The position numbers and the translations under genes were made by a program. From Clytia hemisphaerica (taxonomy: Eukaryota; Cnidaria; Hydrozoa; Leptothecata; Clytiidae): 64,000 bases of DNA. Location of the stretch: the NCBI GenBank assembly GCA_902728285.1, contig CACVBU010000053.1, positions 262,808-326,807 of the forward strand, written 5' to 3'. Of the stretch, positions 10,324-21,312 are shown piece after piece. Every line of letters starts with the position of its first letter. The stretch's first letter is position 1. Below the pieces are notes generated by a model. That model saw only the letters and a list, made by a program, of their open reading frames with translations, had not been told where the DNA came from and made no database searches.

Positions 10324-13300
10324 ATGAGTTTTAAAACAAGGGAGCAAGTTACAAACAAGATGGCGGAGAACTCGCCTGTGCCTGAGGTGGTTGAAGCAAT
10401 AAAATGCTATTTATGTCTGAAACAGTCAAAAAACACTTGGGACAGAAATAGATTCACTAAAAGCCTTCAAGACACCATCAATCATACAGGGGCCAAATAT
10501 TTTGTCAAGGTGGCGGAGGAAACTTTTATATGCCAGTCATGTAAAAGAATGATGGAGAAACTCAAAAACCTTCTCAAGTTGAGGGATCGTATTGTTGACA
10601 TGGTCATGGATGAGCACAAGACTCTGGTATGAATAATAGGCTATTATATCTCATTTAGTACTTTGTCCTGTTCTAAGTTTATTTTGCTGAAACTACTTTT
10701 TGACAACATGCTTTTGGAGTTTTTATAATATAGACTGGGGTGAGTGATAGAGCCCATAGAGACTCTCTCGGCTCTTGACTTGATTATTAATCATCAATGA
10801 CTTTATTCTTCTTTCATCATTTGGCCCAGGCTCTCCCCTACCTGCCCCCACTCATACAATCAATAATTCCGTTAATCAATATCAAATCCATCATTCCTTT
10901 ATTTCTCAATTGGGGAAGTTATTGGTTTTATCACGTATATAAACAATAATCCTTAGCAGTTCTGTAATTTTACTTTGGCATAGTGTCTAGGAAAAATGTA
11001 GATAGCATATCGATACTTGCACATCATTGATTAACGACCAAACTCTCTCACTAATACTATCGATACATTTTTTTCAAGTAATTTGATATCGATGGATTGG
11101 ATATCGACTGATGATTGAGTATATTCCAGTATATTCCAGAATCTTGAATGATATTAATTGATCATTGATATACCTTTTGCTAAGGATATCATGCTAGACA
11201 ATTGAAATTTGATAATTATTATTCATTAATTCTTAGCCTATGTCATGTTATAGGCGTTTGTACCTACGTATATACGAGGGATGCGTATATGCGTCCTGAG
11301 AGAGAGTCTTCTTTGAGCTCAGATTCCAAGCTATGTTTTGATACTGTAAGGATCAGGTTATGATTTTCGGGAAGAGAATAAAAAGTACTTTCCGTATAGT
11401 GGTCATTCTAAGTGGTCATAGGGTTTGGATGTAAGGAAATTTCAAAACAAACGTCTGAAAACAGTAAAAAATGGTGGCAAGGGAGGTTCTTCTATGTGGT
11501 TTAGTAAGGAATTGTCTTTCTTTAAGTGTTTTAAAGTATTTTTCTAGTTTTTCTTTTGATATTTCTTGACAACAAAGGTATTTTCTAACTACCCTGTAAG
11601 TTTTTACCTTTTGATAACTGATTCAAATCTCCCTTTGATTATTTGGCTAATAATATTGAGTATATAAACCTTTTTTGGTTGGGGGGGGCCGTCCACATAG
11701 GAGGGGGGGGTCTTCTCAAAAGCGTATGTTTGCGTACAGGGGGAGGGGAGGGGTCAAAGGAAATGCAGAGAAAATTTTGTTATAGCCACTTTTATGCTTC
11801 TTATATGCATCAAGGAAGAAGAAAAAGTTTCTTAATAAACATTGAGTTTCATGTATGAAATAAAGGTCCAAACCAAATAATTTGATTTCGAATTTTTCTT
11901 CAACCGATGGGGAGGGGGTGAATGAAAAAGTACGCACTTACCAGGGGGTATAGCCATTTGCGTACAGGGGGAGGTTTTCAACATTTTCAACAGCATACCT
12001 TAAGTGGATAAATTTTGGCGGGGATTAAATTTGGCGAATTAAATCCTCACCAAAATTTCCAAATTCAGCAATTCGCCAAATAAAATCCCCGCCAAATTTA
12101 ACAAAATGAGAATTATGTGAAAAGTCATAACTGTTTAGTATATTTTTGAGTAATTTTCACCCATTTCAGTGTGACAATATTTCCAATTCGCGAAATAAAA
12201 TCCTCGCCAAATTTTACTAAATTGATCTATCGCCAAATTAAATCCCTGCCAAAAATCGTATTTTGGCCAATCGCCAAATTAAATCCACGCCAAAATTTAT
12301 CCACTTAAGGTATGTACTATCAGGTACTATGTGGACGACCCCTGGAATAGAAGTTTTAGTAGCTGAAAATTACCAACTAAAACCTTAATTTTACACCCGA
12401 AAAAGGGTCAAAATTTTCATTTTTCGCTCAAATGTAAAATGTAATATTTTCAAAAGTAATCATACAATTTGACTGATTTTGGTCTTATTTGAAGCCAGAC
12501 TATATAAGGAATAATTTTTATATTGCCGCACCATTTTTTAACCAAAATGTTGGACGTGCGATAGAAAAATTGCGAAATTTTATGAGGTTTTTGAAGGATA
12601 ACAAGAAAATAGATTCATATGGTGTATGCTTAGTTTTTCTTGCACTTTATTACTGCAATATTACAGTTTAAATTCCTAACCATTGTTTCCTTTTTTCCTT
12701 TTATTCTTGAATTAGAACTAATATAGTAATAACAACTTTTATGATTGATGGGGGGCAGAGAGATTTTTGGTGGCAAGATGTGGAAAATGAGAAACAGACC
12801 CTGATGGGTACTATGGGTAATTGGGCCTTTGGTATAGATTTCTACAAGGTAGTATTTAGTTAGAGAGTTGGGAATGTTATTCACCTGATGGACAATTGTA
12901 AAAACTTCACTTTATCTACAACGATTCTAATAGATTGATACCAATGAGGAAGAAGTAGACGAACCAGTGTCTGTCCGATCGTTTGCTTGCCAAACCGAGT
13001 TATCTTTTGCTGTTTCGAAATCAGAGGTCACCCGAAGTTTTGTTTATGTCAGCTGGCCAAGTGGATCCAGAATTACAGAGGTAAATTTTACTTATGATCA
13101 TATAAAAGAAAATGCAATTGTATTCGTAACAAAGAAAAATTATTAGAATCTTTTGGGAAATCGACATTGGTTCTTTGATTCGAAATAGTAGACTGCAAAT
13201 GATTTTTTTTTGATTTTGATAAGTTTTGATGTTTCATATTATTTTGATGCTGTAAACTGTAGCAAGGTTCTTTTAAAATTCAATTATTTCACACCGCTAG

Positions 13301-16300
13301 TAAATAACAACCCTGGGTTTACAGACATCTAGAAAACGAAAAAAAATCGTGAAAATGATTAGTTTAGCTTGGATATCCAGGCTAACTGCTTTAGTTTTAA
13401 CTACAATTTAGACGATTTTTTATTTTATAGCTTAAACCTCAGTTTAATTCATTGGCAGTAAGACTACTCAGAAACAATCCTATCGGGTTCTGTGTCCTAC
13501 ACATGGAAGACACCAGGAAAGAAATTTTGAGTTATTTACAGAAAGACATCAGAAAAGAATGCCAAAGAATATGTCTTGAAAAGGTATGATTTTTTTCTGT
13601 GATGTTTTACATTCAGTTTGTTTTAGCCAGATTCTTCAGTTGAAAACATACAGAAACATCAATCCAATTTTGAGGTTTGGAAGCTGCTATTGTATGTGCA
13701 TCGTCAAATTTACTTTGATTATGTATGTATTGTAGTTGCTTTTTGAATCAGAATCTGGTTTGTGTTTTCTCATGTTATTCAATAATCACGCATGGTTAGA
13801 GACAGACAAAATTACAAACATTTTTATCAGGAGAAACTAGATCAAACAGGTCCTAAAGACGTGAAGTAGGGAGTCAATCTTGTCGGTAGTTCTGAAAATT
13901 ATAAGAACATTGAAGTTCCGTTGTAACTTTAATTTCATTTATCATTCTTTTTTACATTTTGGAGGTTGAATAAATCTTTGAATTTTCAATTTGAACTGTA
14001 GTAGTTTGGAGTGAAGTACTCTTGGGTACCTAATAGCCGTCCCCCCCCCGCTAATTAATTTTTCAAAAATTTTCCACCCAGGACATTTTTATTCCAACCC
14101 CCCCCCCGCTTATTAAGTTTTGAGATTTTTTCCAACCCCCCCCCCGCTTATTCCAACCCCCCCGGCTATTAGGTACCCGAGAGTACTTTATGATAAATTT
14201 TTATTAATATCTAGGTTGACGGTGAATTTTCTCCAACCATTTTCAAAAGTACCCGAAAGGAAGACCTCTTAGGCTTTTCGTTCAAAAAGGCACATAAGGA
14301 GCTGAAAACACTGTGTCCTCTTTTGGAGAGTTTTTTGTCTGTTGCTGCCACAAAAGATGTCACCAAGCTATCAACTATGTCAACCACAAATGCAATTGTA
14401 ATGGCCGCTGCTGTCATGTTTAAAAACAATTCAAGAAGAGTCACTACTGTTCAGCTATATTTGACACTGATGCAAAATCACTCATCATACACCGTAAATC
14501 ATTTAAAAATAATCTTTCTACCTAATTTTTTTCCAAAAGAAATCTCCCCCTCCCGCTAATTAATTTTTCGAAAATTTTCAGCCCAGGACATTCTTATTCC
14601 AACCGCTCCGATTAATAATTTTTGGAAAATACTTTTTAAAGTTCCCTCCTTTGCCACAATTCTGCTGCATTAGCCTCCTTTTCAAAAATTTTCATCTGGC
14701 TAAAATTCTTTCAGTAATTTAAAGGCCCAAAAATGTCTGACGGGTCGCAAAATTGAAAATTTTATCTGGCATGGTCTACATGTGATCATTCGAACCTTTT
14801 TTCAACTTAGGTTTGGAAAAAAATCTATCAGGGTTCAAATTTTGCCAATCAAGAGAAATTGAGACTCGAAACAAAGTAGAGTCTTTTTTTATTTTTCAAG
14901 CGAAAAATATTATATATCTCTCTATAATCTCTTTCAGTCTTTATTAAAACGTTTCGGTGCCCTTAAACTTCTTGTGAGTAACCCTTACATTAATAAGAAG
15001 ATGGACGAATTTGGGGAAGGTCATGACGATATGGTTCGGAGGCGTATTTTTAAGAAAGAAGGTGTTAAAGAGACAGAGGTCAAAGTCGTGAGAAAACCAG
15101 ATCATTTGGACGAAACAGCGAGATGGGCAAAGTATCGGAAAATGGAAGATATAGGCCCAAAGATTCCTTTGTCAGGTAAAATTTCTTAATACTTTCGAAA
15201 GCTCTATCAATTCCTCTAAATTAACACAATTTAGGCGTACAAACTTTCGCGAGCAAAAACTTTCGCTATTTTCGCGAATTTAGGCCCTTTCCGAAATTCC
15301 AGGAAGGACTATTCGCGAAAGTTTATGCTCGCGAAAAATTCTTGAAAAAATTAAAAATCTGCAAAGCTCCAAACTTTGAATAAAACGTAACTTTTATGGC
15401 ACTTTTTAGCCTGCTAAAAGACTAATATGTCAAAGAACAAATGTTTCAAGCTAAACGAAGAAGAATTTGTTCCTGTAAGCTATTTTTTATGTGAAAATCT
15501 CAATTTTAAGTCTTGATTCGTAAAAGTTTATGCTCGCGAAAGTTTGTACGCCTAAAATATATCTAAAGTTTTTCAATTTCTCTAAATTAGCACTCATTAT
15601 AAAGTCCTAGTTAAATTTAAGACAGTGTCTAGTTTTGGTTTCTTATTCTTCAACAAATTCGAAGGAACTATTAAATATTACACGAGAATCATCATTTAGT
15701 TAAAAAATGTACAATGACTATGAAAATTTACACGAATAGACCTTTTCATAAATTACGTCACGAACATCAATTGCCTCGTATTCACACAAATTTCCATGGT
15801 GATCATATCCCTTGATGATGATAACCCTTGAATGATTTTTTTATAAATAGAAAGTAGCTGTAATAAAATCCGCTGGGAGTTAATCACCATGGCAATAATT
15901 TCAAAACGAGGCAAGTGATGTTCGTGACGTTATTTATGAAAAGGTGTATTGTATTATGTTTAAAAAATACATCATATTTTTAGACATTCTCAACCAAACT
16001 AATTTGGAGATTTTTGAAAAACATGTCGAGAAGAACACAACTTTAGGTAGGATACTACTTAATTTTCACGCTAATTTCTAGTGCTACTAATTGAATTTTG
16101 AGTGGAATATGATGAAACGTGAAACGTGATTATTAAAGGCAGTTTACATAACTTTAAAATGATTTAATTTTGCAAGGGCTAGATTTTGCAGATGACGCTT
16201 TTTGGGATAATATTTTCACGATTTCGTGGATTTATACTGCCAAAATCTACATACTAGTTGTTTATATATACTTTCTAACGTTTCTTTAACGTCAATAAGG

Positions 16301-19300
16301 ACAATTTTAGAAATTTGTTTATATGATTTTAGAAATGACGCCTTTTCAAATTAAAAATTCAGCATGAATTCACGAAATCTGCGAAAGTTAGCCTTCACAA
16401 AATCTAATGCTATTAGCTTTATTGGTTCGTTTAGAAACTAACACACAAAACGAAGAATCCGTTATTGAGAAAATGGTCGCTCCACCAATATCTGGTAACA
16501 ATATCATTTAATTTCAACTTTTTCCATAGTCAGAATAATTTTAATATTTATCTACACCATTTCATAAAGCTACGTACGTTGGAAACCCTTTTCTTATTTA
16601 CACAGGTTCTACACCCAAAAGGTCCGACGCCAATCCCAGAATCATCAGGACTGAACGATCTGGCGATCAATCCAATTCCGTCGCGGCTGAACAGTCTGTT
16701 GTTAACTTTGAAATTACCACGGTTGAACGACCAAGCATTTCCAATACTGAAAAGTCCGCTAAAAAATCCTTGGAGTTCAATTGTACGTCGTAAATCAATC
16801 TTTCTTTATATTCATCACGGGAGTTCTAGTCTTAAAAAAGTTTTGTTTTCGAGCATTATAATAGTTCCGTTGTAATGTATTTTATGTAGTAATCTTATTT
16901 CTTTTCCACAATAGTCACTGAAAAAGATTTCAAGGCTGTTATCGACAATTTGGATACCACCCATAAAGTGTCAGACATGGACGAGAACAACCAAAACGTC
17001 AGCACACACCATACTGCGAAACTTGCTGTTTTTGATAGAGTCACCCCACCTGACGAATTAAGCGGAACGCACCCAAAATACACCATTGACGAATTGGATA
17101 ACAGTTCGTTTCTTTGTTCTCCAGCCGAACATGTAAAACAACGTCTGAACTATATTGTGTTAATATCGAGAATCTTGACTGAACACGTAAAATGCTTGAA
17201 ACCATTCCAGTCTGAAGTAATCCGTCACATCCGCCACGATCATTCTAAAGAAATGAGAAAAAAGAGTGACACTGTAAGTCTAAGATTATTCACAAGATTA
17301 TTTATAAGGTTATTCACGTTTCAAATTCAAATCCTGGCTGGGACAATAGACGATATCGGATTTAGATAAATGCAATGCATTCTGGTTTCTAGGGACTCTC
17401 AAAGGAATTATAATAGATCAATTAAATAGATTATAATTCCTTTGAGAGTCCCTAGAAACCAGAATGCATTGCATTTATCTAAATCCGATATCGTCTATTA
17501 TCCCCGAGCAATGGGCTTCAGATCATGATATTTCAAACGTTAAAAATCCTCCAAATCGTAAAAAGTATGCATTGTGTGCAACTAAGAATACATGTCTTTT
17601 ACGATGTTACGATTAGAGAAGCAGACATTGCAAGATATATCTTAAATTTAAAACTAGACTTTTTTATATCTGTAAATTTCAGGTTTTCTTGGGGATAATA
17701 TACGAGAATGAAAATACAAATGAAGGGTGTAGAAAGGTTCTCGAAGATCTCCAACAATACCAGTCAACTTCGGGGAAAGGGGACGACATAACATTTACGG
17801 AAAAAGCAATTGTCGGAGATCAGCTAACCATTGAGCGATGTATAAATGTAATGTTTCAATCAGCTGGCGCATTTGACGCAAAAGAAAGATTCGAAGGAAT
17901 GCACTGTGAAGTGGCTGATTTTCATTTCGACATGAAAATATTGCAGGTAAGAATAGATTTGGGTATTTTAAATGGCTCTTACGGTTTTCTACTAATTCTA
18001 GCAGAAATATGAATATCTTTACTATTGATTGCGATAACATTATATTTTAGTATGCCATGGATCATTTCTTCAAGAATTCCTTCCCGGACAAATGTACCTT
18101 GGGGGCTGATAAGTCCTTCATCAACCGTAGAAACGTGGCAACAGAAGTCAAAAAGCATTATTCCGCTGTGAGAAGCTTTCTTGACGTCGAATTCAAAGCT
18201 AGAGTTATCGCAGCCGGCCTTGATATACTCGAAATCAGTGACGTCGACGAAATGACCAAATCTTTTAACGTGGATTACTTTGAAAAGTTGGCTTCGCCAG
18301 AAGAAAAAAGGAGGTTAGATTTAATTATTAGAATATTTTCGCAAAACATCTTCTATTTAAAAAAATGTTTCACTGATGATAAATTATCATTATCATTACG
18401 ATTATTCTTATTATTTCTACAGAAAGTTGGAGAGCATCTGCACAGAGGTTGTTGACAACTACATTCTACGTTCGTCAACTGCCGAGAATTATCTTACAAA
18501 GAAGCAAGTTGAATTCATTAGTGTAGAAGGGAAATTCAAGTGCAACTTGTGTGACAAACTCTTCGAATTCATTGGAAAATCTCTTCGCACACATCTACAG
18601 AAAGAACATCAAGTAGAAAACGTAAGTCAAGATATCTTTAAAGGCTAATCCTTTTTAAAATCAAAAAATGATTTAATTTAAATTTTGAAATTAAGGTTCA
18701 CACGTATGAGACCTTAGCTTAGGATTTTCTTGTCTTTCAGATCCAAGATGACATGTTGAATTATCAGATCGCACTGATGGAGTATTTAGCTCTGTGGGAA
18801 AATTTTTCCGATGCAGTGAAAGAAGGAGATGGAGACAGAGTGATAAGGTGCTGGAAGTTCCTGTTCCCATACTTCTTCAAAGATGGACTACATAGCAAAA
18901 AATATAACGTGGAGGCGTTTTATTTGATTTTGCAGCTTAATTGCCTTTTAAGTGAGAAAGAAGCTTACAGCCTGATGTGGAACCGCACTTGTAGAAACAA
19001 AAATGGGAAAGGTAATATAATCTACCTGACTGTTCCTTTTGCAGGTGTCTTCTGTTTCCAACAAACAAGTTTTCGGTCCATAAAATGAATCCTTTCGATT
19101 TTTGCAAATGACCTGAAAAAGATAAGGAAACTAAACAATCGTCTGCTTTGTTGGATGATGGAAAGAAGATTAATATAAAAAATATAGCAGTATTTGTATA
19201 TTTATGTCAATCACTTTTACTTTCAGGACACAACATACCTTTGGATTTGCAATGCGAGCATTACATCCGGCTGGTGAAAACCATCAAGAGAAAGTTAGGT

Positions 19301-19804
19301 CCAAATGCCATGGATGAAAAAGTGATGACAAGGTAGCTATTATAAATTCATTATTTCTTTTTATCTGAAACGATACTTTAAGGTTATAGGTTAATGTAGA
19401 TGTTTTTCGTCCCAAGTTATTTCTATTCCATCCCAACAATTTCAGTAAAACTAAGACTTGAAATAATAATTTACATAAACCTGGGTTTTATACAATTTAT
19501 TTATTTTGTTTCAAGGTACGCAAAAGCACTTCATTTCAATAAGGAGCTCCTAGAGAAGTTTGACGATGAAAACGAATTGAAAAAACGTTCAGGAAAACAT
19601 ACAAAGAAAAGAGATGACGGAGATCTCATTAAATTAGTAAAACAAATTGTGGCCGAAAAGGCACTTCAATCAACTCCTGGACGAGAATATAAATACTTTT
19701 CAAATCAAAAGGAAAGCATGCTCGTCAATTTTGACATGACGAAGTTTCATAAATGGATCGAAACGCACAAACATCAGATGAAAACCCTAAAAACTGTTCG
19801 TTGA
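10324..19804 (+). CDS. DUF6589 protein with N-terminal Cys4 finger, intact, 15 exons
   Basis: Exons: 10324-10626, 12934-13080, 13431-13583, 14215-14493, 14938-15175, 15984-16046, 16435-16494, 16606-16782, 16915-17273, 17683-17946, 18051-18313, 18423-18621, 18741-19011, 19227-19332, 19516-19804. Every junction is GT-AG and every phase agrees, giving about 1,056 residues with no stop. ATG 10360 (MAEN, better context) is an alternative start. Seen: CYLC at 28-31 and CQSC at 70-73, a ZAD-like zinc-finger spacing; GDQLTIER at about 638; a C2H2-type finger (CNLC..H..H) at about 809-831; and the C-terminal family block SGKHTKKRDDGDLIKLVKQIV. These match what I know of DUF6589 proteins, whose biochemical role is unknown; I suspect a transposase origin. 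The RecQ-like helicase gene lies convergently 1.5 kb downstream. Introns hold several MITEs. Intactness over 15 exons suggests either recent mobility or a host role. Confidence 0.85.
11681..12343. repeat. Nested inverted-repeat elements in DUF6589 intron 1
   Basis: Outer ends are G-rich followed by GTCCACATAG (11691) and CTATGTGGAC (ending 12336), the remains of one element. Inside it, 11995-12313 is a second element with long terminal repeats: ATACCTTAAGTGGATAAATT on the left, with AATTTATCCACTTAAGGTAT on the right. Its interior is built of degenerate copies of a TCGCCAAATTAAATCC motif in both orientations. Confidence 0.7.
14018..14185. repeat. Poly-C MITE (family A), copy 1, in intron 3
   Basis: Starts TACTCTTGGGTACCTAATAG and ends CTATTAGGTACCCGAGAGTA. 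The interior is C-tract blocks separated by GCTTATT and TTTTCAAAAATTTT. Copies occur at 28862-29125 and, interrupted, at 31907-32455. It ends 29 bp before exon 4. Confidence 0.75.
14541..14705. repeat. Family A relic in intron 4
   Basis: Contains CTCCCGCTAATTAATTTTTC, CCCAGGACATTCTTATTCCA and TTAGCCTCCTTTTCAAAAA, the same interior blocks as the copy at 28862, without clear terminal repeats. It is a decayed fragment. Confidence 0.6.
15230..15556. repeat. CGCGAAAG-type MITE (family D), copy 1, in intron 5
   Basis: Starts TTTAGGCGTACAAACTTTCG and ends CGAAAGTTTGTACGCCTAAA. The interior holds repeated TTTATGCTCGCGAAA. A homologous copy is at 30129-30513 in an ARF intron, sharing the internal block TAACTTTTATGGCACT. 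Confidence 0.75.
15740..15945. repeat. Inverted-repeat element with about 40-bp ends, intron 5
   Basis: Left end ACCTTTTCATAAATTACGTC then ACGAACATCA; right end TGATGTTCGTGACG then TATTTATGAAAAGGT. CCTCGT and ACGAGG extend the pairing. About 206 bp, MITE-like. Confidence 0.7.
17345..17499. repeat. Perfect 70-bp inverted repeat (hairpin) in intron 9
   Basis: 17345-17414 and 17430-17499 are exact reverse complements over 70 bp, separated by a 15-nt loop. Arms start AATAGACGATATCGGATTTA. With no mismatch, it must be very young or kept identical by conversion. The host intron (17274-17682) has no counterpart in the paralog at 908-3254. Confidence 0.85.
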
Positions 19805-19830
19805 TTTTCTAGTTTTTGGATTTTTTTTAT

Positions 19831-19930
19831 TATTTTGTATTATTTTGTATCCAAACCATTTTGTATCTGAACCCTCCTTTATATCTTAACCCCATTTTGT
19901 ATCTTAACCCAATTTTGTATCTTAATCAGT
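19831..19930. repeat. Short tandem repeat after the DUF6589 stop
   Basis: About five imperfect units of TTTTGTATCTTAACCC follow the stop codon, within the probable 3' untranslated region. A poly(A) signal could not be fixed. Confidence 0.6.
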
Positions 19931-20879
19931 TTATATTTTGAATATCTCAGTTCATTATTATATCATTACATTATTATTATATATTATACTTGCATGAAAA
20001 TTAATAAGTGTCTAGAACCTTACTCAAAGTAAAATAGTCTGATAAAAACGTTGAACTTGTATATACTTTACATCTAAAAATTTGTAAAAAATCTTCTAAT
20101 CAAAAGATTTGCTACAACTTCTGAATAAATGTATTATATAATATACCATAATATTAAGTACTTTTGCCATTTTCCAAGAATAGACTGCAATAAAAGACTT
20201 GACTATAATTTTCACTGACAAAATATAACCAAAAATTCTACATAAAAAGAAAATAGAACCATACACGCTTTTTTTTTATAAGAATAGTGTACTTTGGTTG
20301 AGGGTAAGCATTATTCTTATTTTTCTATTGTTCTAAACAATAGGCCTATTGTTTTAAACCCGAAATCTCACCCTGATATTCTTATAGAAGTTATTCTTAT
20401 AAAAAAAAAAGCGTGTACATTATTTAAAAACAAGAGAAATTTAAAGATGAAGCAAGCACCTAATGTGGGGTTAGTAAATACCTTGAAAAGAGACCAAAGA
20501 AATTTGAGAATTCAATAATTATATTTGTCTTGACTTCAATTCTATAAATGCAATTTAACACCTTTTTTCAATTATGTCATTAAAACTCATGAATACCATA
20601 ACTGATATCAGTAAAAGAAAAATTGTTCACTTGAAGCTAATCAATTTTTTACCCAGGAATGCCAGGTTTTCAAAGAAACTAAGGATATCAAAAAATATTT
20701 TGGTAAACTGATATCAATTTTTTTCAGAATATTATAATAATCAATATCATCAGCCAAAACCCAAAATTTGCTGTTAGTTGTATATATAGATTTGAAGACA
20801 TCTCTCTATTTCCAATAATGACAATATTGAATTTGTCTTTATGATTTGGACTTTCCTTAACTATAACTGACCTGATAAT

Positions 20880-21277
20880 GGGTTGGTCTAAAAAGGAGGG
20901 TAGCCAAAGATTTAACTTGAATTAACACAACATGGTCAAAATTTGTTTTTTCTACTATTTGAACTTAGACCTTTTGATTACCTATAATTAATAAATGTAT
21001 CCTTGATATGTAATCCTTACAACTACAAGGTGTGAATCCCTAAAGTTATCATAGGTATGAGGTAAATTATCCATTGATGTTATGAGATAACCCATTGGTC
21101 TGATTTTCATTTTGAGTCTGTTTTAGAATGTTGGGGATTTTAAATTTAAACCAGATTTCTGTTAAAGGTTCTAACATTGTATTTTAACAAATTAAAACAC
21201 TAGCCTGCACTAGCCTTCAAATATTTGGGCAAAAAAGGGGTACCCCACAAGCTAACCCTGCTTTTTAGACCAACCCC
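20880..21277. repeat. 398-bp element with 8-bp target duplication (hAT-like)
   Basis: Ends are GGGTTGGTCTAAAAA on the left and TTTTTAGACCAACCCC on the right. It is flanked by CTGATAAT (20872-20879) and CTGATAAA (21278-21285), an 8-bp target duplication with one difference. It lies between the convergent 3' ends of the DUF6589 and RecQ-like genes and has no open frame. Confidence 0.7.
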
Positions 21278-21312
21278 CTGATAAAGGGGTGCACAAAACA
21301 TGTAAGTATAAA

